Positions 1 through 13,016 are shown, counted from the first letter of the stretch. The stretch: 64,000 nucleotides of DNA from Cichorium intybus (GCA_023525715.1 CM042013.1:77235494-77299493); one strand, 5' to 3'. The notes: generated by a model from the letters alone, not told the origin. Translations and numbers: made by a program.

Positions 1-1125
1 TCCAATACCCTTCAACAGAAGGTCAATTAGAAATCAAATTCCCGAGAAATGTATTACTTAAATTGATATAAAAAGTTTTATTTTATATATATATTTTTCA
101 GATTGATGAACTTGAAAGGAAGATGAAAGAACAAGAACATGATTCCGATTCCAGCTTACTCCATCAAAAGGTCAAACTTTCTATTATCATCAGTTACTGT
201 TTCCACTAATTTCTTGAAAAAATATTTTTGAGTAAATTACATTTTGGTCCCTGAGTTTAGCCAATTTTTGCAATTTTGGTCCCAAGAAGCATTCTCTTGC
301 AATTTTGCAAGTTGTTTTGGGTGGGTTTTTGTAACGTTTTTGGTCCATGAGTAGCCGATTTTGCAATTTTGGTCCTTATTTGGGTTTTTTTTAACATTTT
401 TGGTCCCTGTTCCAAGTAATATCACTATATTTTTGGGACAAAAATTGCAAAAATCAGCTATACTCGAGGACCTAAATTAGTCATTTTACTTTGAACATGT
501 ACCAAAACCGTTACAAAAACCTCAAATAAGGACCAAATTTGCAAAATCAACTATACTCAGGGACCAAAATTATAATTTAACTATATTTTTCTTACAATTG
601 CAGATTAAGGAGCTTGAAGAGAAGCTTAAAGAGCAAGATGAATCAAAGAACGAGGGTGAAGAACGTATTTTAAAGAGTAGCATTTACAAGTAACTCCTTT
701 TGTTATGCTTCAAAGTAGGATGTTATATTTTATTTATTCCAAAATGGGTCGCTAGACTTCTTAAATATAAATTAATCACAATATTATTACCCCATGTGTT
801 AGTGACAATATTATTTTGGATTCGTTTCAGGTTACTGATAACATTTCCATGGTTCGTAATAACTCTCCTCTAGAAAATCAAAGATCAACATCTGAAAGCC
901 ATAACAACAATGGTAATTACTTTCAACTCAGATTACCAAGTTATGTTTTTATATGTGTCATGGTTGTTAGCTAATCTTACATGCTTTTTATGTGATGTCT
1001 CATATGATAGGCAATTGTTCATAAATTGGATCAACAAGAGAATGCAATGTTCATATGGAATTATGTTTCGTGTTTCTTCTCCAACGACTAGTTACTTTGG
1101 TAGATTTATGTTTTGAGGGCTATTG
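1..1125 (+). pseudogene. Kinesin-14-like coiled-coil exons, 3' part, probably decayed
   Basis: Short exons with plant splice signals can be read: up to 21, 102-170, 604-690, 831-912 and from 1011. Exons 102-170 and 604-690 each encode a charged heptad-type segment (IDELERKMKEQE; IKELEEKLKEQD), as in the coiled coil near the C-terminus of plant kinesin-14 motors. A later exon reads LDQQENAMF. The motor domain would lie left of the window. Two junctions fail: after 690 the sequence is AAG-TAACT rather than AAG-GT, and the phase from 912 to 1011 does not match. I infer a decayed or mis-spliced copy. The kinesin assignment rests on short low-complexity segments and is moderate; another coiled-coil protein is possible. 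Confidence 0.42.
233..579. mobile_element. MITE-like foldback element in a kinesin-like intron
   Basis: About 40 bp at 233 (around TTTTGGTCCCTGAG) are repeated inverted at 540-579 (CTCAGGGACCAAAA), and the interior repeats 'ttggtcc' units in both orientations. Removing it leaves an intron of about 86 bp, like the 80 bp neighbour at 22-101, so it looks like an insertion. It has no coding capacity and I see no clear target duplication. Confidence 0.6.
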
Positions 1126-1265
1126 GTACAACATTGAGATTTATGAAACATTATGAAGACATTAGTGTTTAAATATTGGCAATATTGTTGTTAGACGATT
1201 AAACTTTTATTTTAATCAAGGATATTGTGTTTTTCATTTATTATATTTGTGTATTGAGCCTAATC

Positions 1266-1387
<122 letters not shown>

Positions 1388-1394
1388 ACTTTTT

Positions 1395-1884
1395 GTGGTA
1401 AAAAAATGTGTGCTAAAAGCATGTAAATGTCATTTATTTTACTAAATGTATAGCGGCATAAAAAAATGTCACTAAAACTATTGAAATGATTTTTATTGTA
1501 GCTAGCATATAGTGACATAAAAAAGTGCCACTAAAACCCAAAAATTTGTAGCGGCACATAAAAAAGTGCCACTAAAACCCAAAAATTTGTAGTAGCATAT
1601 AAAAAAAGTGTCACTAAAACATATAAAAAAACTGTCATTAAAACATATAAAAAAAGTGCCACTAAAACCCAAAAATTTGTAGTGGCATATAAAAAAAGTG
1701 CCACTAAAACTCGAAAATCCTGCAGCGACACAACAAAAAAGTGCCACTAAAAGTTTTTAGTGGCAGCGCTTATAGTATCACTTTTTTTTTGTGTCGCTGA
1801 TTCCCAAGAGGGCTTTTAGTGGCACTTTTCCAGGATTTAGTGGCACTTTTTGTGTGCCACTAAATGTCATTTTATTTATAGTGC
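1395..1884. repeat. AGTGGCAC tandem/inverted repeat cluster, CACTA-type subterminal repeats
   Basis: Units of about 50 bp built on AAAAAGTGCCACTAAAAC and a linker CCCAAAAATTTGTAG recur at 1500-1750. From 1750 to 1884 the same motif appears inverted (TTTTAGTGGCACTTTT). Short alternating motifs of this kind are typical of CACTA transposon subtermini. No CACTA terminus or transposase is visible, so it is a remnant or a foldback element. Confidence 0.6.
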
Positions 1885-2335
1885 CCCTTGAAATGATAAA
1901 ACTTGAAATGAGTAACGGGTTTGGATGGTGTACACGCTTGCGTGTAAGTCGAATTTACGTATAATTTGGGAAATATAACCATAATAAATTATAATAATAA
2001 TATGCAAAAAATGAACCAAAAAAAAATGTTTGCCCTTTAAAAACGAAAAATAAAAAAAATATATGTTGGTATTGCGTAGGTAATTACCCACGCGAACAAG
2101 CTGTGTGTGGGTATTGCGTGGTAGTTACCCACGCAATACCCACATAGATTTTTGTATTTTTCGTTTATTGAAGGGAAAACATTATTTTTTTAGGTTCATT
2201 TTTTGTACACCTTTATTATACTTTATTATGGTTATATTTTTCAGTTTATATGTAAATTCGAGTTACACGCAAGCGTGTATACCTTCCAAACCCGTTATAC
2301 ATTTCAAGCATTTATCCTTTCAAACTGTATAAGTA
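1885..2335. repeat. Long hairpin cassette H1
   Basis: Two arms of about 180 bp (1885-2065 and 2145-2335) are inverted copies, matching through the GTGTACACGCTTGCGTGTAA segment, a run near AAAAAATGAACC and a TTTTTCGTTT segment. The loop carries GCGTGGTAGTTACCCACGC-like palindromes. The same arms occur twice inside the CACTA element at 36.4-37.7 kb. Confidence 0.75.
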
Positions 2336-2336
2336 T

Positions 2337-3297
2337 TGACAATGCATACTAATATCAAGTATTCTAGTTGTTATTGAACACTGTTTTGAGTAAAATATAT
2401 ATCTTAAATCACGATATTACTCATGTTTTGTGCCAAGTGTGTGTTGTGCAAATTATGTGAAATACAGGGTAAAAAGCGTAAAAAATTTCAAAGTTATGGA
2501 AGAAGGCTACTTTCAGTCAAAGTAACACGCGCGTTGCGGGCCCAGAAGAGCTACGTGACGCGGTGAGCTGTGTACTAGATGAGAATTGAATTTTCAAAGT
2601 TCGAAGAATCGGGGTTTTTGGATACGCCGCGCCGTGGATAAGCCCTTCACACGGCGCAGGAAGGCATTTTCAGCAACTATAAATAGAGGCCTCTTTTCGT
2701 GATTCGGGAGCGAAGATTCGACCTTTGAGGAGGAACTCAGGCTAATTCGGCTCATATTTTCGTATTATATTTGTTTTTACTTGGTAGTTTGATATTCTTA
2801 TTGTTATTTCGTAACTTTCGATTTTTGTTCCGTTGTGTGTTCAAGGATTCTTCTGACTTGTAGAATTCAATTGACCACATGGATCTGGATCATATACCTA
2901 AATCAGAAGCATTCGGCATTCGGTTTTAATGCAAGTTTTGTTTAATTCTATTTTATGTTTGGTTGCGATTTCGGTTCAATAGTCGTTGTCGTGTTTGATT
3001 GTTTGAAGTTAAATTAGTTTAGGATTTCTGAGTACATCTTGGAATCAGATTGGTTCGGTTTTGATTGATTGAGATTTGATTGCAAGTTAGATCGATAGCT
3101 ACAATTACATTTTTTCGATATTTCCGATTAGTTTCACGTGTATGGATAAAAACCGTCTATAGAGTGACACTATATAATGGTCGAGTTCTTGACACAGAAT
3201 ATTGTCCACTGACTCCACGGTTGGACCCTTACTTGCCGCTAGCTAGTGAGTTGTACTGTATAAATCTTGTATTTTTGACCGCATCAACGACGTGTCA
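2337..3297 (+). mobile_element. 5' LTR of a truncated Athila-like gypsy element
   Basis: It begins TGACAATGC and ends GTGTCA, followed by a tRNA-Asp primer site. It aligns by eye along its length with the LTRs at 43553-44536 and 61283-62259 (for example AATATCAAGTATT near the start, TTTTTGACCGCAT near the end) but is clearly diverged. It carries GC-rich motifs at 2528-2660. No partner 3' LTR was found, so the element is truncated. Confidence 0.85.
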
Positions 3298-3302
3298 AAT
3301 TT

Positions 3303-3320
3303 TGGCGCCGTTGCCAGGGA
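3303..3320 (+). other. Primer-binding site, tRNA-Asp type
   Basis: TGGCGCCGTTGCCAGGGA lies 5 bp after the LTR end. It is complementary to the 3' end of plant tRNA-Asp with one mismatch, the usual primer of Athila and related gypsy elements. Confidence 0.85.
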
Positions 3321-3715
3321 GTTGTACGCTCGATATACTGTGTCAGTTGGGTTAATTTTGTGATAGTTTTTTATATTTGATTGTTTTTAGACGGCCGTTT
3401 GCACCTTGTGCATGCGTACGTGTTGAGGTGAACAAACGTCACCTCTGCTTTTTAATTTGGAAACTGAAAGGACCGCGCGACAGAATCGTGTGCGTAAGCT
3501 ATTATTTAATATGAGTTTGAATGATGTTTTAGTCGATGATGTTACCAATGAGCCACTAAGCGAGGTAACAGGGGCAGCCGTTTGTGGCCCGAGTTCCAAT
3601 GAATACTAATGGAGCTTCCACGAGTACCGGTGGCGGTGCAGTTTCAGCCCCTGTATCCCTTCCACCATGTATTCAACATGTAGTTCCACCTGTTAATCAA
3701 CTCATTCCCAACCCG
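3321..3715 (+). pseudogene. Truncated Athila-like gag start
   Basis: The sequence after the primer site is collinear with the leader and first gag codons of the element at 43.5 kb, including a segment corresponding to 'ggtgcagtttcagcccctg'. Homology ends near 3715 inside the proline-rich N-terminal part; the capsid, protease and polymerase are missing. It has small indels relative to the better copy and no intact frame. Confidence 0.7.
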
Positions 3716-4601
3716 ATCTTTATATATTCGTCCACATTGATCACAATACCGCTCAATAAATTTTAGGTGCTTACACAACTTTATGAATTAAAGAACTACT
3801 AAATAAGTTAAGTACCATACCATTCCCCTGGTGTTGAAAGTAGATTCAAATGTCATTGTTGAGATATGAATATCTAGCACATAATAAAAAAATAAGACAT
3901 AAGACGTCAGCAAGCGGTGCGTGATTGATCGCTTTTGCATCACTTTAATAGCTATTATTTTATTACAAAATGTTCAATTTGGCATGGAATGTATTTACTT
4001 TGATGCTTCTTTTATTATTTGGGTCTGTGTGATAAAGCGAATGAGATCGGAAATATGTGCAAATAATTGGAAAAGGAAATGTCTTGTACAATTTTACCAT
4101 GTCTTAGTATTTTAATTGTATCATACTCCTCACAACTCCGATGAATGTGATTAAGAATGTTTTGGAAAGAATATAAAAATTGTCTACAACTTTCGTGTTT
4201 TGAGAGACTGCCCATTTTTGCCATCATCAAAATTAACTTGCAAGTCCATCTTACATCAAGTCAAATCCTCAATTCTTCACGATTGAAGGTAACATTGAAG
4301 ATCAAGTCACCAACGGAATCGTGTTCATCATTAACCCCATGACTTCATCGTCACCCATCATGACCAGCATTAGGTTATGTATTTCTTTTTCATATTGTTT
4401 AGGGGTTTGAACGATGTTAGATTATTTTGCAACTATGTGACACGTTTATGTTTATCAATCATTCAATATATTTGTTTACTTGTTGCTATTAAACCGATCA
4501 TTCTTCAAAGTGTAATTACATTCATAAGCAAATTCCATAACGTATGAAATCATCCACAGTGGTATGTAGGATGTAGGACAACGGATGAGGAAAGCTTGGT
4601 T
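3716..4601. other. Unassigned spacer with a decayed third copy of duplicated sequence
   Basis: No gene was recognised. Parts of 3783-3960 (AATTAAAGAACT; TGTCATTGTTGAGAT; CAGCAAGCGGTGC) resemble 4866-4980 and 40395-40530, which suggests an older, shorter copy of the same duplicated sequence upstream of peptide gene A. Confidence 0.45.
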
Positions 4602-5401
4602 TATACCAAGATTTAGAGATAATCGATATTTGTTATTTCTATGTAACTTGAGAAAATTTAAGATCTAGTAATTATAATATTTAATTGCATTCAAAACCAA
4701 AAAACACAAGTGATCACTTTTCACCATATTAAATCAAACTCTTTTCTAGTTTACTGTTTAAATAATGTTCTTCGATAGTTACTTAAGTTTAGTCTTTTAA
4801 TCAATGAAAGTTTCATTGACCTAGCCAATGAAACTTTACAACATATGCTTGCACAATTTCAGGAGTTAAAGAACTCATTGATCAAGTACCCTTCCGTCGG
4901 TACAAGTACATTCCAATATCATTGTTGAGATTGAGATAGGAATAGTTAGATCACTAAGGACAAGCGGTGCCCAATACTTGACTATTGCTTGAACAAAATG
5001 GAAGAAAAGAGACTACTAGAGCAAACTTTTGGGATTGCGATGTGAATTTTAACATGTAAACACTTAATTGAATTATTGAGCATATGTTCTCAATTTATTA
5101 ATAATATTATTATAAGTAATAAAATATATATTAATTAATAAGTTAGTTTATTAAATTTGCTAATTTGGTTCGATGTGGTCCAAACACCAGCTCATAACTC
5201 AAACAATAAACCAAATCATAGTTCGGTTTGGTCACAAACCAAACCAAAATCATATTTAAAATTTGGTTTGGCCCGAATTCGATATCAAATTGATTTGATT
5301 TTCGGTTTTTTTCAGTTCCAAAATCAATTTTGACAGATAAAATATGAAACACATTTTCACTTGTACTAAAATATCATCAATGCATTTTTATTCTTAGTAA
5401 A

Positions 5402-5831
<430 letters not shown>

Positions 5832-5883
5832 TTGAATGATAGAGGAAGTTGTTGATGGCTGATTAAAGTTAGAAATAGCAGGG

Positions 5884-5891
5884 ATTTTATA
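5884..5891 (-). promoter_or_regulatory. TATA box of peptide gene A
   Basis: TATAAAAT on the minus strand, 53 bp before the ATG at 5831, implies a short 5' UTR. The equivalent position in copy B has TATATATG. Confidence 0.6.
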
Positions 5892-6600
5892 GGTAAATGC
5901 TATGTAATATGGTAATGGGTAATCAATAACTATTATACCAAAATCTGATTTGGTGCATTGAATTTGCAAGTAGAACGATTTATTCTTGTATAAATGCAAA
6001 AACAAGTCAAGAACACAATAGATATAAAATCAAATTATTGTAATATACTACCAAAACATAAACATAATTATAACAATCTATAAAACGGAACAGCGTGTGT
6101 CCTTTTAATGAATACCTTATAAAACTAATAGATTTTCGTTTTAGTTTTCGAGTACTGATAATTTGTTGTTAACAATAAATATTTGGGAAAATGCTACAGT
6201 AACCCACGTGCTTTTCACTTTGGCTCGATTTGGTCCCTGTGTTTTATTTCTTGCCCTTTAAGGGCTTATGGTTTGCGTAACCCGGTCCCTTGGTTTTAAC
6301 CGGTATAAGCCGGTGATTGTCCACATAAGCTGCAACAATCCAGCCTAAATGAATTGCGGTGTGACGTCTAGTTGGAAGGTGAACGACTCCGGTTCGAAAT
6401 CAACCGAATCTTAGGGAGCAAGAGTCGGATGTGGTCCCGGTATAAAAAGAGGTTGCATCTTCCCTCTTTTGATCACACTTGAAAACGTCGATACCCTAAG
6501 TTGAAGAAAAACCTTTCCAGTCATGTGATAGATATCGTTCCCACGAAAAAGAAAGTCGTCTTGTTGCCATTCCATCAGTCGTACACACGTTTCTGGGGAC

Positions 6601-6765
6601 ATGGAGGACGAAGCACCATTTCATTGTGACGTGGTCTCCATAGAGACCCATGTGGAAATAGAGGAGTTGAAGCAAGCGTTGACTGTTGAGATCAACACGA
6701 TGAAAGAAGCTATCGTCTACATTTACGATGAGATGCTGGAGAAAAGTCATTCCTGCAACTGTTGA
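6601..6765 (+). CDS. Small acidic ORF carried by the MULE (54 aa), function unknown
   Basis: An ATG frame of 54 codons runs opposite to the transposase near the left terminus and ends at TGA 6763-6765. The product is acidic with a helical, heptad-like centre (EIEELKQALTVEI) and ends in a Cys-rich tail (CNC). I do not recognise it. It may be a second MULE-encoded protein or captured host sequence. Codons are not obviously degenerate, but no splice or promoter evidence was found. Confidence 0.35.
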   Translation: MEDEAPFHCDVVSIETHVEIEELKQALTVEINTMKEAIVYIYDEMLEKSHSCNC

Positions 6766-7216
6766 TGCGAATGGCTTGTGGTGGTGATGTTGTCGGTGCC
6801 GATTAAGAAGTTTGCTGGGGAACAGGCTGGTGGTGGTGATGGGGCTGAGTGGTTGGAGGTGTTGAAACGAAAGTCCTGCGGTATATCATAGTAGTCATTT
6901 TGGTAGCATAATGTGTTCGGTGGTTAGGGTGGATGTATTTAGGTTGGAGGTTTTAAGGTTTTCTTGATAATGTTTAGTCGTCTTCTGCAACTGGGTCTGT
7001 AAAAAATGTTAAACCGATGTTTTCAGTTTTTTATGAATGGAAGTGATGTTTTGATTGCACTATTATATGGTTTGTATGAAACTTTGAAGCTTTATTTTCT
7101 CTCAATCAAATCTGTTCACCTTGTTGCTTTATGGTTATAACAACTTAGGTGGTGTTTTATCGCATCTTAATGCCATTCAAGAGAACATAACTTAATGTAT
7201 TAAGATACATATAATT

Positions 7217-7400
7217 CAAGAAAATGATCTGCTAATGTAGGATGGTATAAAAGTTTTAAACAAAATTAGGATGGTATAACAGATCATCTGGTAATGTAGG
7301 ATGGTATAAAAGATGTAAACGAACGTAGGATGGTATAACAGATGAAAGTATATGTAGGATGTTATAACATATGTTAATGATAGTAGTATGTTGTAACTGA
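7217..7400. repeat. Degenerate tandem repeat (GTAGGATGGTATAA)
   Basis: Five to six units spaced about 35-40 bp share (G)TAGGATGGTATAA followed by AAG or CAG. They lie inside the MULE between the small ORF and the transposase 3' end. Confidence 0.7.
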
Positions 7401-7444
7401 TTCAATCGATAGTATATTGCATAACATTGCAATATTCAACTTTC

Positions 7445-10156
7445 TTAACACAACAATAGTATACTCAAGTTACATGCACCACAACCATTGTCTGAAAATT
7501 TAATCACGACAAATAGACTAGTCCAAATCCATTGGTGTTGCACTGCTGTTCCCTTCACCATTCTTTCCATCAACCATTGTAGCCAACTTCTTCTGTAAAA
7601 ATGTCTCAGATCTTTTAAGTTCACACATTGTGCACTGGACTTGCTTTTGGTCTTCCTACTTGGAGGTTTGACCTGAGATTGTTGAATAGCTACTTCCTCC
7701 ACTTGTGCATTGGCATTACTTTTGGTCTTCGTATTTGGAGGTTTGACCAGAGATGAGTAGGTACTTCCTCCACTTGTGCAGTCTTCTGTGATGGCCCATT
7801 GTTACAAGTTGCTTTGTAGTGACCTATCCCCTTACATAAATTACACCAAACATTTTTACCAACCCTAGATCTGTATGTCTCCCAGATGCCTCTGAAGCAT
7901 CTCTTTTCCTTTTTATTGTAGGTCGACATGGCATCCTCCTCCTCAATGGTGGTAAGGGAGGAGTGGCTTCTGATTTTAGCCACATGTTGCTACCATTCAG
8001 TCCACGCATAGGGACCTTGTAAGTGCCTTTGAAAAAAGGCTGCAAGGGAAAGTTGGTCAACATACGCATCTGTAGTTGAGTTCACAAATGACAGGCTTGC
8101 CACTGAATGCACACACATATACCCATTTAACGTTCAAAGTCTACAGGTGCATGTTTTATTCTCCACATCTATTGCATATGATTCTGCTAAGTTCCTTTAC
8201 TCAAACTGATTTGATCTACTGGACAATACTTGCCAATACATGTAGCAAAAAATAAGTTAACCCAATCATCTACATAAGTGCAACATCTAAAAACAAGAAT
8301 TCAAGTAAATTTACTATACCTTTGAAGTTCTATTAGATCATTAAGCTTCTTTCTGATGTTGGGACAAACAATGTAATCAACACAACTGCTACCTTTTATG
8401 TGCACATTGTACAACCTTTTCATATAATACAGTTGTATGTCTTCTAGCATACTGATAATAGGCTTCTTCCTAGCTTTTATAAACAAATAGTTGAAACTTT
8501 TGGATAAACCGTTCTCAACAGCATCACAACAAGCCCCAACCCAGAAAAATGCTCTTGACCATATCTTTAGATCTCTCTCTAAAAGGTAGTCATATGTTGC
8601 AGGGTTAAGCAGCTATATTTCCTTAATTGCTTGGTTGAATAGTGACTTCGTGGTTGACTTGCTTGCTTTCCAAAACAGATTTTCAAAATGTGCTTCGAAA
8701 ACTCTTTTTTTGAAATTTGCACAGCTATGCCTAGCATACTGCCTATGTTTTGCAGTAGGTAACACTTCCTTCACTGCCTGCAACAGGCCCTACAAATATA
8801 ACCATATGCATAAAGTTAAAGAATGTAGAAAGTATAAGGTTAAGATAAAGGTTTCATACATTGTGTTGATCAGACATTAATGTCGCATTATAACATCTGT
8901 CAAGTTGTAAGTCAAATTTTAGTAACTCCAAAAAGCATTTCCAATCTTCCTTATTCTCCACAGACACAACGACCCAAGCAATTAGGAAGAGTTGGTTGTT
9001 AGCATTCCTACCAACTACACTAAGCAACTCCCCACTACAAATCCACTTTAGAAAACATCCATCCAAGTTTATCACCATTCTACACCAATCCGACCACCCT
9101 TTCTTTAGAGCTTTGGAAACAAACATAGAACTTACTAAAGTAAGTTTTCCCATCTAGCATTGGTTTCACACTTATTTGCACGGTGGAACATGGGTTGGAT
9201 CTTCTGATTTCTTCTCTGTATGAACATCATTTAGCATAGTGTTCAATTAGTGTACCATCTATAAGAGTAAGTGCATGTGCCTTTGCCCTCTTACATTGAA
9301 TCATACTTACCTCAATACCAAATTTCTTGTTAACCTCCTCTAAAAGCATTCTGACACTCATTTTTTGCTTTTACAAAAATCCTTTAGTGTAATAACTCCC
9401 TATCCACCTATAGTTGACTATGGAACCAAGTTTGAAGTTTCTAGCACAACCATGCACATCTTTTAAGGACTTAATTTGAAAAAGATTTCTCATCACTCAT
9501 CCATGAACCCCACAACCTAAAAGTGCACTCTCCATCACAACATCTCACAAGTAGCCTTCTACTATCATTTTTCTTGGAACACAGTTGATACCGTTAGCAA
9601 CTGCATAATTGCATAGCATGTGTTTTAATTGTTTAGAATTCTCAAACTACATGCCTAGTATAGGTTTTTGCTCCTTCCAATCAACATCCTCATTGAAGGT
9701 TGTGTGGATGTGTTCCAAATCAGCCTCAACTTCATCACTGTCTTTATTCGAGTCAACAATATGAATTTCCAAATTGTTGGTTGTATTTGGGCATAACTTA
9801 CTCATGAAAATATCATCTGCTGTGTTTATTACTATAGCAGGAAGTCCATTGATTTCCTTTTCGACCTCATCTTCTATTGACAATTCTCTTACCTGTGACA
9901 TTTTATCTTGCACACTTGCAACTGATGGATGGTAATCGTCTGCTAACTCCCCAGTGTCTACTGCTAAATGTGCAACATATAAGGGTATGACAACCCCACA
10001 GTGATAGGAAACGTCGATAAATTCTGCACACTCTAAGTCATTAGAAATCAGCCTTAGTCCTTCGGGTATTTGGAACTCAGGCAAACAAAAATACAGATTC
10101 TCACATGTTTGTTGTGTAAATCGTTGAATAAACGATTTACACTCATCAACATTCAT
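7445..10156 (-). pseudogene. MULE transposase, broken
   Basis: Reading on the minus strand from ATG 10156, pieces appear in family order. First is an N-terminal acidic segment (10156-9647). Next is a MuDR-type region (about 9620-9150) with FQIKSLKDVHGCARNFK. The MULE catalytic core follows (9153-8854) with a VINLDGCFLKWICSGELLS segment and MSDQHNV, which holds two acidic catalytic positions. Then comes a segment ending in KARKKPIISMLEDIQLYYM (8486-8301). Last is a CCHC zinc knuckle C-x2-C-x4-H-x4-C (near 7830). Stops and frame changes separate the pieces, so no full transposase can be made. Confidence 0.85.
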
Positions 10157-10443
10157 CGCCAGAAAATCAATTTCCTCAAACAGGTGTTTTACGCCATCAA
10201 CGTATCTAAACGGTCAGCTTACAAACATACCTTAGAAATTTAGTTCGATCGGGATGTGCAATGTCATATTACCTTGCCGATTATTGTCTCCGTCGAAACG
10301 ATTTCAAGGGGAATCGAGCGAAATGCAAGGCTCAACAATATTCCGTGCCTTTAAATGATACTAGACAAACTATGTGACATTGACAAGCATGTTGCATGTT
10401 TTTTGTAGCTTTCTTGCCGTTTAACCGCCTTATCGGGACACTC

Positions 10444-10709
10444 ACCATCGATTGAATAAGTTAACATGTTTTCTCAAACCATAAGCCCTTAAAGGGCAAG
10501 AAATAAAACACAAGGACTAAATCGAGCCAAAGTCAAAACCACGTGGGGTAACTGTAGCATTAACCTTAAATAATTTACCATCGATTGAATAAGTTAACAT
10601 GTTTTCTCAAACCATAAGCCCTTAAAGGGCAAGAAATAAAACACAAGGACTAAATCGAGCCAAAGTCAAAACCACGTGGGGTAACTGTAGCATTAACCTT
10701 AAATAATTT
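10444..10709. repeat. 133 bp tandem duplication covering the right MULE end
   Basis: Units 10444-10576 and 10577-10709 are nearly identical. Each contains the terminal inverted repeat end plus the TAAATAATTT flank, so the duplication arose after insertion. Both internal and flanking sequence begin ACCATC, a 6 bp microhomology at the junction. Confidence 0.9.
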
Positions 10710-10880
10710 ACCATCATCAAAAGCGATTTAATCAATTATTCTAATTCAAAGTAATTAAGCAGGTGTATCTAATTAATTATTTTTGAATGTCCATTTTAGC
10801 GGTCCAATATAATATAAAACTTGCAAGAACTTAGAAAAGCTTACCAAGAGGGAGCCCATAAAAGATTTCGTAACCACCAA
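10710..10880. repeat. Segmental duplication, block 1, copy A continued
   Basis: It is collinear with 41750-41895, for example CCAATATAATATAAAACTTG and AAGCTTACCAAGAGGGAGCC. Homology fades near 10880. Confidence 0.85.
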
Positions 10881-10904
10881 ATTCTGTTTATCTTATTATG
10901 TTAT

Positions 10905-11200
10905 TTAAATGTACAAAACAAATTAAATGAGTACCATATGATTTTATCAAAAATTGTATCTCCACGATAACTTTTGGACCTGAACACCATTGCGTTACGA
11001 TAACCCCATTTCACGTAAATAGTGGTGATAACAGCTGCATCCAACATCAATCTCTTCATACTTGGGACTTTCAAAGTGTCAACCACAAGCAAATCTCTAA
11101 AAGAAAGACGAATAGGAATTACTAGATCCTACTGACGATCAATACGAGCCTAAGATTGTTCTGCTACCTCGCAGTTGATGAATAAATGATGTGTTGGATG
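10905..11200 (-). pseudogene. LINE ORF2 C-terminal scrap
   Basis: The minus strand encodes VPSMKRLMLDAAVITTIYV, then KWGYRNAMVF and a DIFDK-like motif. These match the end of plant LINE ORF2 after the RT zinc-binding domain, where VPS..R/LMLDAA, W..RN and F-D are conserved. Stops lie upstream, and I see no poly-A tract or target duplication. Confidence 0.5.
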
Positions 11201-11512
11201 TATATGCCCAAAAATCAATATGCAATGATATTGCCAATAACATAAAATTCATTAGGATCACACCGTAAATAAAGAAAGCACCATTTGGATATTTCATTAA
11301 ATTGATTCATAGAAATATTCATAAACCTTGTAATATTCCTTTGGGAAAATAATAAAGTTACAAATTCATATGGTATGAATTTAATTAGAGAAAAATCCAT
11401 CATTTATGGATAAATGAATCGGAAAGATGATAACACATATATTTATATAAATATGTATAATATTTATATAAATGTATTTATTTATTTACTTGAAATAAAT
11501 AAATATGTATTG

Positions 11513-11563
11513 ACATACATACATACATACATACATACATACATACATACATACATACATACA

Positions 11564-11649
<86 letters not shown>
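11513..11649. repeat. Compound microsatellite (ACAT)n(TA)n
   Basis: About 80 bp of ACAT tetranucleotide passes directly into about 57 bp of TA, with no coding potential. Confidence 0.97.
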
Positions 11650-11657
<8 letters not shown>

Positions 11658-11804
11658 TACAGTAGGTGTGTACCCGCACAATGCAACAGGCGGCGATTAA
11701 TTTCATTTACGTGAATAATTTCCCGACGACGATTAGTTCTCTGTCATCAAACGTTGAATATTGTTTTCATGTTGGTGTATAGTTTTGTCTCAACAGTTAG
11801 TATC

Positions 11805-11944
<140 letters not shown>

Positions 11945-12056
11945 CATATAACACCATTAAAATATTATAAATAGCATACCGTGCTATTTTGGGTTAACTT
12001 AAAAGTGTGTAGCTAATTAGGATTCAAAAAGAACCTATATTCAATGTTTTGGTTAA

Positions 12057-13016
<960 letters not shown>

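Larger units (their letters stand above)
6185..10699 (-). mobile_element. Mutator-like element (MULE), about 4.5 kb
   Basis: Terminal inverted repeats of about 90 bp (6185-6275 and 10608-10699) share ATGCTACAGT, CACGTG, TTTTGACTTTGGCTCGATTT-like and CCCTTTAAGGGCTTATGG segments. It is flanked by a TAAATATTT / TAAATAATTT target duplication, the 9-10 bp expected of Mutator. The paralogous locus at 41740-41755 (AATAAATAATTTACCATC) is the empty site. The interior carries transposase remnants on the minus strand and a small plus-strand ORF. Confidence 0.9.
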
